From: Oegoconia quadripuncta
Lineage: Eukaryota; Arthropoda; Insecta; Lepidoptera; Autostichidae
Direction: 5' to 3'
NCBI GenBank assembly: GCA_949316235.1
Contig: OX438742.1
Location: forward strand, 34,044,853-34,108,852
DNA length: 64,000 nucleotides
The position numbers were made by a program, and so were the translations under genes. Under the pieces are notes generated by a model, which saw only the letters and a list, made by a program, of their open reading frames with translations, had not been told where the DNA came from and did not search any database. This document shows, one piece after another, positions 1 through 10,357 of this stretch (positions are counted from its first letter, which is position 1; each line of letters opens with the position of its first letter).

Positions 1-296
1 TAACATAAATGATTTTTTGTTGATTGAATGGCTGTTCGCTACGCTATAACGTCTGATCGCATTTGAATAAAATTTGGGAGAGAGATTAACTGCATTAATA
101 TAATCCCGATATTTTAAATAAATTCCCTGGGAAAGTTTAAATGTTTGTCACTCAAGCACGCTTTAAAGCCTAAACGGATTTGCATGACATTCGGTACAGC
201 GATGTGCTGTATTCAGAACAGCATGTAAATCCAGAGATTAAAATATAGGACATTCTTTACCGCAAAATTTCAATTAAACTCCAAGGAATGGTAAAA

Positions 297-510
297 TTAT
301 CCCACGTGGGCGGATCAACGTATGTAAGGTTCGTCATCATCATGTCTACTGCGAACATAGGCCTGCCCCATAGAATTTTAGAGTGACCGGTTGGAAACTG
401 CCTGTATCCAGCGATTTTAGAGATCAGGTCATCTGTCCACCTTGTGAGTGGACGTCCTATGCAGCTTACCGGTGCGTGATCTCCACTCAGAACTTTAATG
501 CGCCATCGGC
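297..510 (-). pseudogene. RTE-type LINE reverse transcriptase, C-terminal remnant
   Basis: Read on the minus strand, this stretch gives a piece like the extreme C-terminus of RTE-clade LINE polyproteins. It shows GRPLTRWTDDL followed by KIAGY and, further on, a WGRPMF segment. RTE proteins commonly end with a 'GRP..RW.DDL...AG..W' block and a DNA tail resembling gaggcctatgtccagcagtg. The reading is interrupted and there is no upstream RT domain, so this is a short, 5'-truncated, inactive relic. Clade assignment rests on memory of the family motif. Confidence 0.5.
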
Positions 511-1229
511 CATGTAAGTTTAAACTATTATAATTATCTATCTATAAATCAATATAATCAGCTGAAGTTGTTTATTATTCGTATAGATATTTATCAGTTT
601 GTATCGCTAGTTCACACTAAGAAATAAAGATTGCTAAAAAAACTCTTTCACTTCTTGATATTGACGGCCGACTACAAGATTACATATATTTTTAATTTTT
701 CATAGGTCTCATTAAATTGGTGGCAATTACAAATAGCTACTATGTCAGTCATGCAGTGTTTCTCGTTACGTGTAATGTAGCGAAGACCTTGAATATTGCC
801 TCGGGTTCATTTTTATGTAGACGTAATTAGTTTCTTCCTTTATGTACACAAAATTAACTTTGTATTGGCATCCTTTATGATAACAACCCGCACATTAACC
901 ACTGAGCGAGGAAGTGTCGCAGGATGTAAAAGTGTCCTATTATCAAGGTTCTTGGTATAATATTAAGTGGGATATATGTCCCAAACTGAATAATTTATAA
1001 GATAAGTAGTCCATCTGGTTTGCATCGTATGTACCATAGTAAAGGTTGTCCATGAAACGTTATTTAAAACCCGAATGAAGGACGAAAAACGACATGTTCC
1101 ATTTAGTTTTTGAGAGAGGACAAAATTAATAAATAAAAGAAAATCTTAAATAAAAATCGTTCAATTCATAACTTCGGAATAAATTTTAGTCCTAAAGGTC
1201 CTAATATATTAGTTCCAGTCGATTGAACA
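511..1229. other. Unassigned AT-rich DNA
   Basis: No open frame above 60 codons starts here, and I saw no tRNA-like boxes or inverted repeats. Sequence upstream of 297 is likewise featureless. Confidence 0.5.
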
Positions 1230-1679
1230 AGTCAGGTGAAATTTAATTCGTATAATTCCTGTTTACTGGTCACTCCATACTTTCCCCAAGGAACCATAGT
1301 CGAATTCGATCAAAGAAATTTCGATTACAGATACAAAGTAGGAGCGATCGTTGTGGAAATGTTTTGGGGGAGGCCTTTGTCCAGCAGTGGACGTCTTTCG
1401 GCTGATATGACGATGATGATACAAAGTAAACCATTCTGTTCACCAACTTTAGTATGGAAGTCCAACAATTATAATAAATGGTACCTACTGGAACAAAGTA
1501 AGTAGTGGAGTTGTTGAGCGTAATGAGGTGTGGAATCACCATCCGAAAATTGTTGGACTTCCGTATTAAAGGTGGTTTCAGAATGGTTTACTTGATCGTA
1601 ATCGAAAATTTTTTGATCGAATTCGACTATGGTTCCTTGAGTTAATGGAAATTACACGAATTAAAATTCAGCCTTTATA
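1230..1679. mobile_element. TIR element, family 'tgaaatttaattcg', copy 1
   Basis: The left end (gtgaaatttaattcgtataa) and right end (ttacacgaattaaaattca) are inverted repeats. The inversion continues inward: 'ggaaccatagtcgaattcga' near 1290 reappears reverse-complemented near 1610-1640. No transposase frame is present, so it is a non-autonomous DNA transposon or foldback element. A second copy lies at 9703-10357. Its middle is interrupted by an RTE tail (1341-1418). Confidence 0.7.
1341..1418 (+). mobile_element. 5'-truncated RTE LINE tail nested in MITE
   Basis: The insert contains gaggcctttgtccagcagtg followed by a 'gatgatgat' tail, the typical 3' end of RTE-clade LINEs in moths and butterflies. 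It is bracketed by a direct 10-bp duplication, atacaaagta, at 1331-1340 and 1419-1428. This is a target-site duplication from target-primed reverse transcription. Only about 78 bp of the LINE was copied. Confidence 0.75.
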
Positions 1680-3029
1680 AGGAACGTGGCTAGTTAAACG
1701 AGTGATTCCCTAGTCTTCTGCTGTAGATTAAACTGCCTCCAATATTATTTAGTAGTCTATAACATAGTAAAGACTACAGAGTGATATACGAAGCGAATGT
1801 GGATGGTACTCGTAGTATTGGTGGGGGAAATTAGCATGAGCAAATCAGGGACGTCTAGAGTAGTTACCCTAAACCGACGAGCATATGTGAACAACTTTAT
1901 GAGAGTGAATGAAGCAAAAGAGGTGAGTCAGAACCGTAGCAAATGGAAGTTTGTGGTATTTCCATACCCATGCGAACCCATGGAAACATGCGTGACTTTA
2001 TGTATGTAAAAAAAACTGCAAGATAAGTAATCAATTAATCAAATCAATTTCTATTTGGGAACAATATCACTTGAAGATGAGATGAAAATGCTATCAGCTG
2101 ATATAAAAAACACCCGAGAGATCATTGACCTCCCCCTTATCTACTTACCTACCTATCTCTATAAGTCAACAGAAGACGATTATTATCAATCGAATAATTT
2201 TTTTAAATCATTATTAAATTAATTTTATTTTTATATCTATTAACGAAAAAATCCATGCACAATAATTGATAGATTAATCGAATAGAATTAGAAGTGACCC
2301 CGTATATAGGTATATAGAAAGTAGGTATACAGCCCCCTAAATTCAACATTGCCTTCCACTTGGCGTGGCCTTAGTCGTGTAAAAATGCAAATTAATTACT
2401 TAATTTTAACGGCATAGTTATCGCAGTTCCTCACTAGATGGCGCTTCCAGGAATTCAGCTACTGAATTACCCACACCAGTCAATGTTTGAATGTACCGCG
2501 ACAAACTCATTGACTTGGACTTCCAATTCTGTTTTATGGCCATGTACCAATTTTTATCTGTCTGTGACTACGCGAGAAGTGATTACTTACCCATACAAAT
2601 GGGTTCTTCTGGATGTAAGAGAAGGAAACTTAGAAATTTTAGCGATTCCGTGAATCAAATTGTTAGCTTTCTAGCTTACGGAAATTACCTTACAAATGTA
2701 ATGATCATCCGTAAGTGAGTGTTAAAATAGACAGACTACATGTGGCTAAGCTTTTGTCCAATAAAATTTGAAACTCGAAAAGAAGAATTAATAATAGCCT
2801 CGGTGACAGTTCCTTGTTGCCCCAAAATTTCATATAGAGATGTAATGATTAATCTGTCTATTTTAAGTGTACCCAGTGTATCAAATAAAGAAGATTTGAC
2901 TATTGACTATGTGGGGAAGTAAATTCGCGGTTTTACAGGCTGTTATCTGAGTCATCAAATGGACATCGTAAACTTTATTCTTTTAAGCCCGTAGTACCCA
3001 TTTTGACATTCAAATGCTTAACTCACATT
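1680..3029. other. Unassigned AT-rich DNA
   Basis: Several 60-75 codon open frames occur here, but none has a recognisable domain or consistent codon usage, and they overlap in different frames. No clear repeat boundary was seen. Confidence 0.4.
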
Positions 3030-3296
3030 TAAATGTCTAATAAATAAATGTCTTTGCACAAACACACAGCGCCATCTAGGTCCACAGTAAGCACCTAGGC
3101 TTGTGTTATGGATACCAGATGGTTGATAAACTACACAAATACATTTTTTTTGTAAATAAATACATGTATAAATAAAAAACATCCATTACTCGGGGAACAC
3201 ATGTCTGTATTAATCATACAAACATATGCCCCTAGCGGGAATCGAACCCGCGACCATTTGGTATAGTAGCAGAGTTTCTAACCACTACACCAAACA
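3030..3296 (-). mobile_element. tRNA-derived SINE, family J, copy a
   Basis: On the minus strand the head reads gtttggtgtagtggttag (box A-like) and then cgggttcgattcccgc (box B), like a tRNA. The body ends with a conserved 'ctagatggcgctgtgtg' segment and an AT-rich tail near 3030-3060. Related copies are at 18362, 35359, 44690, 53795, 56700 and, degenerate, 42490. The tRNA-like head should not be annotated as a functional tRNA gene. Confidence 0.75.
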
Positions 3297-3590
3297 TTAG
3301 ATAATTAAATTCTTAAAAATGACCCGTTTACATTTTTAGAGAGCGCAAGGGGATCCCTCCTTTGATAAATGCACTCGAAAATCCTAGAAAGTACATAAAT
3401 ACAGATAGGTAGGTATATCTAAATATTTTCTACCAATAAAAAATAGACAATTTAGGTGCCTATTTTTGCTTACGTACCAACCTACACTTACCTTTTTATA
3501 GCTTACAATTGCTTAAATTTAATACCAGCACAATAAATAATTACCTATGCTATTCAGAATAGCTCCGCTGAAAAAGTATGTGGATTATCG

Positions 3591-3642
3591 AGAGATACAA
3601 ATATATTTATGTATCTACATACATAAATATATTTGTATCTCT
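3591..3642. repeat. Perfect 24-bp inverted repeat (hairpin)
   Basis: Arms 3591-3614 and 3619-3642 are exact reverse complements, beginning agagatacaaatatatttat, and are separated by the 4-nt loop ctac. AT-rich. Confidence 0.9.
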
Positions 3643-4568
3643 TTATCTCGGTAATACCTTTCATAACACCGACCGCATTCAAAGTTGGTTCGAGCGGTGC
3701 ATCATTTATATATAAAAATTCGAATATTTTATTCATCCAAAATAAGCCCTCACCGCATACACGGTATCTTGTAGAAACATTGATACTCGTATCAAATATA
3801 AACCTGTACAAACACGCAAAGTACAGTGTGCGAGATACAATACAGTTTTATCGATAACTTCACTTCCGATCACAAAATTAAATTATTTGCGACTTACAGT
3901 TAACAGATCGGCGCCCACCTTATCGTTTCAATATTTGCTCGCACCGAGAATGAACTCGGACTCTTTAATGGCTACATGTCCTATCATGGTCCGATTTATG
4001 AGGGATTAAGATATTATAGGCCGAGTTGTTGTGGAGACGTGTCTATATTGACTATATGTAAGTTAACTGAACTTTTTGACAGCAATAATATTCGCGTGTA
4101 GACACAGCCATACAATCGGTATCGATCGATACAAGTACCTACGTCATGGGGGTGTGGTGATCGCACGCAAATAGCCTGGAGAACAATATTTAAATTGTAA
4201 ATATTCACGCTTTTTTCGAGAATTTCCTTAGAATGCAACTTTGTTAAGGTTTTTCAGACGCTTGGACTGACACAAGCGTTTTTAGGATAGACACAGAGCA
4301 CACCAATATTTCAGGCAACAAGCAAGAAATGATCTAAAGAAGGAGAAACCTTTAGATAACATATTGTACACAAAATCGTTCTAAGCTACAGTTTAAAAGA
4401 TGTCTACGGATGTCCATGATAGTCTCCAAATAAAACAAAAGCCATTTCTTGAATATTTATTAATATATTATCCTGGTAATGATTTTTTTTAGTTTCTCTT
4501 GTCCACCTAACTCCTACTAGTAAGGTAACCTACCTACCCTTAGCATTAAGGTAAAGAATATAGCATTT
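3643..4568. other. Unassigned DNA
   Basis: Two weak open frames (3633-3857 plus, 4014-4238 minus) show no recognisable domain. Nothing else was identified. Confidence 0.4.
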
Positions 4569-4784
4569 ATACAAGGTCCTAATTTATTAGCCTCTTCATT
4601 GAACATGTGATAAATAATAAAAAACCGAACCGCCAACAATTTGATTGATACATCGATATTCAATCGAAGGTTTGGTGTTTTGTTTTTATTATTATTTTTA
4701 TGGAAAAAATTGTTATTTGCAATACTTTGGACCTACTAAATCACGTGTACAATGCATCGGGACTTATAAATTAGGACCTTGTAT
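4569..4784. mobile_element. Short TIR element (MITE), 'tacaaggtcctaattta' ends
   Basis: The left end atacaaggtcctaattta and the right end taaattaggaccttgtat are inverted repeats of about 18 bp around a roughly 215-bp non-coding body. Both ends abut TA-containing sequence, which fits a TA-targeting (Tc1/mariner or related) MITE. There is no coding capacity. Confidence 0.7.
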
Positions 4785-5207
4785 ATAAGGCCTAGATGAA
4801 CTTTGTGAATCATCAATAGATCTGTACTGGAGGTACGCTTTATTTACTTTTATTTTATTTCCTGATTGTTTAGCCCCTCTTGTTTAAACTTCACGTTCAT
4901 TGTTGTAAGCTATGGATATGGTTGTGGTATGGTATCAAATCCTTTTCGTGATTTTCTTAGTAGATAAAACAGCGCCATCTCTTAGAATCCTCGAGAACTG
5001 ATAGGACTGCTGAGAATAAATGGCTAAAATCAAAACCGAGCACAACAAAAATTTTTTTTAATATGTGCCTGTCCTAAAGCCTGTACATGTGCGAGTAAAA
5101 ATTGCAACATTGATATAACTTTTATGAGTAATATAATATGTTTGTTATTTTGATCACTTTTCTGTGTAAAGTGATGCATTTTTATTACGACGTAAATCAG
5201 CATTTTG

Positions 5208-5711
5208 ATTTTCAAAGTCAAAAGTCAAAAAATATTTATTTCGTAGGATAAAGATTATCACTTGAAAACGTCACATTTTTTATCTTAATATTAAAATTAT
5301 TGATATTATTGCTCATTCGCAAAGCAGATTCCCCAGAGAAGAACGAGCAAGAAACTCAAGGGTTGCTCTTTTAAATAAGTTTGGGTTACAATTATATTAT
5401 ATTGTATAATTAGACTGAATATCGCCGAGCGGTCTATGTCCATGCTTGCTTATCATACAGATAGTCAAAAATTTTATAATAGCCTTTGGTAAAAAATGTC
5501 TGTTTTATGATGGTTTTGAATTTATTTAAAGGTAAATTTGAATGTCCACTGGAACCTTATTATTATAAAAACGTATACATTGCCCCTTAAATGACTTTGT
5601 GACTTTGTGTAAACGGCTGACATGAACAGCAAGTTTATTTTTATATCTGGTATTAACATTATGTATATCACTATTTTTCTTAAACGATTCTATATTTTTT
5701 CTTACATACAT
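5208..5711 (-). pseudogene. LINE 3' end (CR1/L2-group-like) with RT C-terminus
   Basis: On the minus strand, 5711 to about 5530 encodes a stretch containing HNVNTRYKNKLAVHVSRLHK and SFKGQCIRFYN. After one +1 frameshift near 5540 it continues PLNKFKTIIKQTF...FDYLYDKQAW and stops at 5434-5436. This is the familiar C-terminal tail of CR1/L2/Daphne-group LINE reverse transcriptases, where 'NT R ... L ... VxxSFKG' precedes a short lysine-rich end. A 3' UTR follows, with an AATAAA motif and a terminal 'tttgacttttgacttt' repeat at about 5208-5235. It is a 5'-truncated dead copy. The group is likely; the exact clade is uncertain. Confidence 0.75.
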
Positions 5712-5883
5712 TCAGTTTTCGTAAATATATTGCGATACTAATGTTAATATAGTGTATATTTATATAATATAGTTCGTGAACGAAGTCGGTGCATGACTGA
5801 GTTCTCATTGGTCTCAACCTCTCGTTCGAACACCAGTGAAGTGGTGTCATTTTGATCGTTCCAACGGTCCATACGCAGTAATA

Positions 5884-6243
5884 TTACCTACCTATGAAAT
5901 TGGCGTTTCGTATGAAGAATTTCATTAAGACTGTTTTCTCCATACAAACATTTTTGATTTTTCTTGGGCAACGACATATCCAAATTTAGCTAAACTTTGT
6001 GTGTATTATCGGATAACACTAAGTGAAGTATAGGCAGCGTTAATTTTTAAAAGTAACCGCTTTATAAAAGGTTCAGCGAATCTAAGAAATGATTAAGGGA
6101 AGCACATGAAAAGAGCTCTGTTCAAATTTGAAATAATATTCCATTTTCCAAATAAAAAACTTTGGATATAGCTTTGAAAATCGCAGGAATTGGTACATAT
6201 GATTAACGAAGAAAAATAACTCCAATTTCATAGGTAAAGACCC
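5884..6243. mobile_element. Non-autonomous TIR element, family C, copy 1
   Basis: The left end acctatgaaattggcg (5890) and the right end ccaatttcataggtaaagac (to about 6243) are inverted. The interior matches 21568-21984 almost base for base, including gactgttttctccatacaaa and tttagctaaactttgtgtgt. No transposase frame is present. Confidence 0.8.
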
Positions 6244-6303
6244 AATATAAGTCTATAGTAGGTACACAACCTTTAGCATAAAAACTAAGAAAGTTGAAGC
6301 ATA

Positions 6304-6570
6304 TACAGGGTGTAACGGTTAAGTGTAGTCATATTTTAAGGGCTTGTTCTACCCATCAATACGAACAACTTTTACTATGGGGGCAACTTCGAAATCGCGA
6401 AAAAAAAATGAGCTGTTCCATAGAAAATTTCAATAACCTCCCGATGCAATGTATGAAACAGCTGATTTTTTTTTCGCGATTTCGAAGTTGCCCCCATAGT
6501 AAAAGTTGTTCGTATTGATGGGTAGAACAAGCCCTTAAAATATGACTACACTTAACCGTTACACGGTGTA
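6304..6570. mobile_element. Palindromic foldback MITE, family B
   Basis: The ends are tacagggtgtaacgg and ccgttacacggtgta. Two arms of about 110 bp (roughly 6309-6421 and 6452-6563) are near-perfect inverted repeats flanking a short loop. Both strands therefore give the same short peptide frame, which is an artefact of the palindrome and not a gene. Flanking TA dinucleotides suggest TA target duplication. Confidence 0.85.
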
Positions 6571-7569
6571 AAAGTGGACACCGAACAAATAATAGCATCT
6601 ACCATAAACTATTTGTCTCTATTTAAATAAATAGTTACTTCCAATGTTCTTGATAACTTTAAATTGCTGTACTTACATGGTATAAGCTTTAAAATAGACG
6701 TCAATTGAGCTGAGTAGACACATTACTAAGTTAATTTTAGATCCAATCTACATAATTAAAGGCAACGATTCTTCGCGCAGTAATTCAAATAGAGATGTCA
6801 ACGTTATTTAGACAGCTGAATCATATTTGCTGTTCGCTCTTCCGGCAGATCTGTTTAGTTCCGTCTGTTTGGCCGATACTCATTTGCGGCCGCGAACAAA
6901 GCTCGAGCATTCATTAACAGGTGGTGTTCTTATTCAAACGTGGAAGGAAACTACACAGCCGATAATTATATCCAGAGTTTGTTTATTGAGACTGACTGTT
7001 TTTATACCTTAGCTAGCTGCGTAGGTTATACACGTATTTGTCTTATTTTTACTAAACGTCATCCGATGAATTCTGCGGTAACACTTATAAAAATAAAGGA
7101 CTGAAATAAAAATTAAAAATAAGGCAAAGTCCCAAAAGTATAAATGGGAAACAGTATTTATAAACGTTCATCGATATGAAATGCATAGTTAATTTTCGCT
7201 GATAAAAACAATTACCTACTACTTATATTCATATTGCAATTAATTAATCAATCGTTCTGAGTAGCCTTAACATTCAGCGCTTCAATGGCTGTATATGTTG
7301 ACGATGGTCTATCAGTATCCATTATGTGGGACACAATGCAGCGCAAAGCGCATATATCATTTGTGTTGAGATGTGTAATCCAAACTTTCTAGTGTATGGA
7401 CCAGTAGTGTTATCGATAATAATATTGTTTATTATTATTGAGTTTGGTTATTTTATTAAATGGGTGATATTACTATTTATTTCTATGTAAAATTGTGCTA
7501 ATTTTCTTTTGTATTTATAATCTGTACAAATGTTGTAAAGAAATTAAGTTCTTTGTTTGTATATTTAAT
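6571..7569. other. Unassigned AT-rich DNA
   Basis: No recognisable gene or inverted repeat. The open frame at 6827-7012 has no domain. Confidence 0.4.
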
Positions 7570-7713
7570 TGTGAGTTAATCTCTGGAACTACAGATCCGA
7601 TTCTGAAAATTATTTCACTAATAGTTAGCCACACTTTTCTCGAGTGCCATCAGGCTAGGTTTGATTAAATATTTATACTATAGGTATCGACTAAGTCGCG
7701 GGCGGAAAGCTAG
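7570..7713 (+). mobile_element. Helitron-like 3' fragment
   Basis: It ends in gtcgcgggcggaaagctagt. CTAG (7710-7713) is followed by T, preceded by the same GC-rich subterminal segment as the complete copy at 62436-62644. The 5' end is not recognisable, so this is a truncated or diverged copy. Confidence 0.5.
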
Positions 7714-7739
7714 TACTCTATATAAAGCTTGTAAGTAGG

Positions 7740-8040
7740 CATGTTTTACAAATCGGTGCACACACACCAATGGCAATCCATTGGTAATATCGATAGCATC
7801 ATGAACATGTCGATAAACTAATCGAGGTGGCATCTCGCCGGCAAGCACTACTCTGCATCTGTGTCAGATGTGCGGCAGGTGGCGCGCGCGCAGGTGATCG
7901 CCATACTAGGCGCTCGCAGCCTTGCACGCTCCCTGCCAAAATCTTTAGTGCTCGAACCTTCATTCTTAATTGTTTTAATGTTTACGTCTTCGTACTATGG
8001 CTTCGATTAGAATCTAAAGAATAAAAAGATAATGCAGGTT
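7740..8040 (+). other. GC-rich island with no assigned gene
   Basis: Bases 7830-7940 are much richer in G, C and CpG (ggtggcgcgcgcgcaggtga) than the surroundings. An open frame from 7827 to 8024 covers it, but its translation is not recognised. It could be a promoter-proximal segment or an exon of an unseen host gene. No splice structure was convincingly defined. Confidence 0.25.
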
Positions 8041-8132
8041 TAGACTGACTTCAACTTTACCAGAAATCAAAATCGTTTAATCCGGTACAAACACATGTTC
8101 TGTTACTAGATGGATTAAACCTACATTGTCGT

Positions 8133-8345
8133 TTTTAGGGCTCCGTAGTCAATTAGGAATGCTTACATTTTCGCCATGTCCGTCTATCTGTCAACTAGCT
8201 CAGAGGCTCGTAATAATAAAGATGTAATTTGACATGGGTGTACATATTAATCACGCCGACAAAATGGTAAAATAAAGTCTTGAAAAATGTTTTTAGGGTA
8301 CATCCCCTACCTCCCTGAAGTGGGGATGAATTTTTTTTTTACGTT
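8133..8345 (+). repeat. Dispersed repeat ('agggctccgtagtcaa' type)
   Basis: The block agggctccgtagtcaattag followed by a 'gtccgtctatctgtc' segment belongs to a repeat type I recognise as common in moth and butterfly genomes. Related sequence is at 43668-44085. Class unknown; no TIRs or coding frame seen. Confidence 0.4.
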
Positions 8346-8442
8346 TGTACATGTGGGGAGACCTTGGATAGTTCGCTACTAGGAGGTACCTACCAGCTAA
8401 ACGGTTGGTTTTGGATATCTGAAAAAATTCACGGAAATCTAA

Positions 8443-8685
8443 TCTAACTAATATAATATTATAAAAACGGAAGTTTGGATGTCTGTTTGTTTATATGTTT
8501 GTTTGTTGCTCAATCACAGTGAAATGGTAGAACGAATGAAATTTGGTATGTAGGTAGATTATGCCCTAGATTGAGACTTGATTGAGAAGATTTTTTTATC
8601 CCATAAAGTGTATAGTTCCCGCGGGATAAACAAATTTCCTTGATAAAGTTACCCCACGCAGGCGAAGCCGCGGGCGGAAAGCTAG
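8443..8685 (+). mobile_element. Non-autonomous Helitron-like element, copy 1
   Basis: The element starts A|TCTAACTAATATAATATT and ends with a GC-rich potential hairpin (caggcgaagccgcggg) followed by CTAG at 8682-8685. These are Helitron hallmarks: 5' TC, 3' CTRR with a subterminal stem-loop, and no TIRs or target duplication. It is about 240 bp long and non-coding. Other copies are at 31920-32152 (-), 32153-32369 (-) and 62436-62644 (+). Confidence 0.65.
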
Positions 8686-9236
8686 ATGATTAAGTTAAAA
8701 GGAAAACTATTTATAGATTATAATAGTCGAAAAACTTATAAAATGTACATTCCGTTGAAAATTATTTAACAAACCACAAAAAGCCTTTCTACATCCGCAT
8801 TTTGTTAGTGCAAGTACGGAACCCTTCACTGCGCGTGGCGCGACACGCACTTGGCCGGGTATTTTTTTTTTTAATTTAAATTACATAATGCTCCTGTGCA
8901 AATAGATAAGTGGGTACAACGAGTTTCATCATGATCGATTAAAAAATTCTTATGGAGATGCATGGTTAGCCTGGATCAGCACAACATGTGATTTTTGGGA
9001 GAGAAACGATTTAGATTGCAACTTGTAGATATTAATCACTTAAGCAGACAATCGGCAAGTTAGTATTTAGGTATAGTTAAGGTAACAGTTAAGAGAAGGG
9101 CGTGTTCTCGTCCTTGGTTGCTAAATAACGGGAGTTGACAGATGATGTTGCAAAATATTCATCCATCAACACCTACGAATCAACACCACGGACTTAATTG
9201 CTATGGCCGACCAAAACAATTAGACGCGCGGACAGC

Positions 9237-9313
9237 CGCCCAGTTCGTATGCGTGTGCTCTCACTGTTGAGAACTCAACTCAACAGTGAGAGCACACGCA
9301 TACGAACTGGGCG
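9237..9313. repeat. Perfect 35-bp inverted repeat with 7-nt loop
   Basis: Arms 9237-9271 and 9279-9313 are exact reverse complements. They start cgcccagttcgtatgcgtgt and end next to the loop aactcaa. The arms are relatively GC-rich, do not resemble the AT-rich MITE ends nearby, and show no mismatch over 35 bp. A transcript would form a pre-miRNA-sized hairpin. See findings. Confidence 0.95.
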
Positions 9314-9702
9314 CAGATTTTTGAGTTTCTGATTAGTGAGCGATGGAAAATAATAGAAGTGAAAATTTTTCTATAAACAGGAGACACATTATTCCGTATT
9401 TTTTGAATTTCACACTCGAATGCCCAAAGTGTTATTGTAACGGAGTTACACATTCATGTCGTACTTTTCTCTATTTAAATGTGTATGACACAGTTACTAT
9501 TAAAACATAAAAGGCAGCGTATTTAGATTAAGCCGTTTACTTAGAAAGAATTTTGTTGTAACGTGTGCAATTCTTGGCGAATGTGTTCGAAAGATAAGAT
9601 CTAAAACCTAATAAACGTATATATCCAAACAAATGAATTGAGTTAACTTCTTGTTCTTCTCTGACATAGAACGATTTAGACAAGGATGTTGAGCCCAGTA
9701 GT

Positions 9703-10357
9703 TATACAGGGTGAAATTTAATTCGTGTAATTCCTGTATACTGGTGACTCCACTCTTTCCGATAGGAACCATAGCTGAATTCGATCCAAAAATTTTGGAT
9801 TACCCATAAAAACCGCCCATTTAACCGCCTCCGTGGCTCAATGTAAACAACATTGGGTTTACGATTCGGATCGCGGGTTCGATCCCCAGCGGGGTACATG
9901 TTTAAGTACTCGGTTTGGTTGCTGGTAGGGTATTTTAAAATGTCCGCCTGGCTAGCTACCACCATCTTATCTAAATCTGCCGCCAAGCAGCAATGTTAAT
10001 AGCATTGTTGTGTTCCGGTTGTCAGGGATAAGACAGCCAGTCCCCCAAATGTATTGGGGTTTCCGGGTCAGTACGCTTCCACCTTCGACCTCATCATCAC
10101 TTAACATCAGGTGTGATTGAGGTCAAGTACGAACCCGTCGTGCATAAAAAAATAAAAAAAGTAAACCATTCGGCTATGGTTGCTAGTGGATACTTATTAA
10201 TGAGGAGGGGAATCATCAGCCGAAAATTGTTGGACTTCCATACTAAAGGTGGTTTCAGAATGATTTACTTTGTATCGAAAATTTTTTGATCGAATTCGAC
10301 TATGGCACCTTGGGGAAAGTTGTTCGTAAGCACACAAATTCAAATTCATCCTTTATA
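9703..10357. mobile_element. TIR element, family 'tgaaatttaattcg', copy 2
   Basis: The left end tacagggtgaaatttaattc at about 9705 and the right end caaattcaaattcatccttt at about 10336-10355 are inverted and match copy 1 at 1230-1679. The inner inverted segments around 'gaattcgactatgg' are also shared. The centre is interrupted by a SINE (9803-10160). No coding potential. Confidence 0.7.
9803..10160 (+). mobile_element. tRNA-derived SINE, family K, copy 1 (nested)
   Basis: Box A-like ccgtggctcaatgt (from 9831) and box B ggttcgatccc (9876-9886) form a tRNA-related Pol III head. The body contains aagcagcaatgtt and a 'cccccaaatgtattgggg' stem. It ends with 'catcaggtgtgattgaggtc' and an A-rich tail (aaaaaaataaaaaaa, to 10160). 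It sits inside the MITE at 9703-10357, where copy 1 of that MITE has uninterrupted sequence across the RTE site. Further copies: 27935-28548 and 47632-47825, with a tail fragment near 57890. Confidence 0.75.

Noticed and set aside
3230..3296. tRNA gene calls at 3230, 35359, 44915 and 38003
   Set aside because: Each tRNA-like head is followed by a shared SINE body, so they are SINE promoters and not independent tRNAs.
6294..6598. Overlapping plus and minus open frames encoding the same peptide
   Set aside because: The identity arises because the region is a perfect-arm palindrome (foldback MITE), not because of a duplicated gene.
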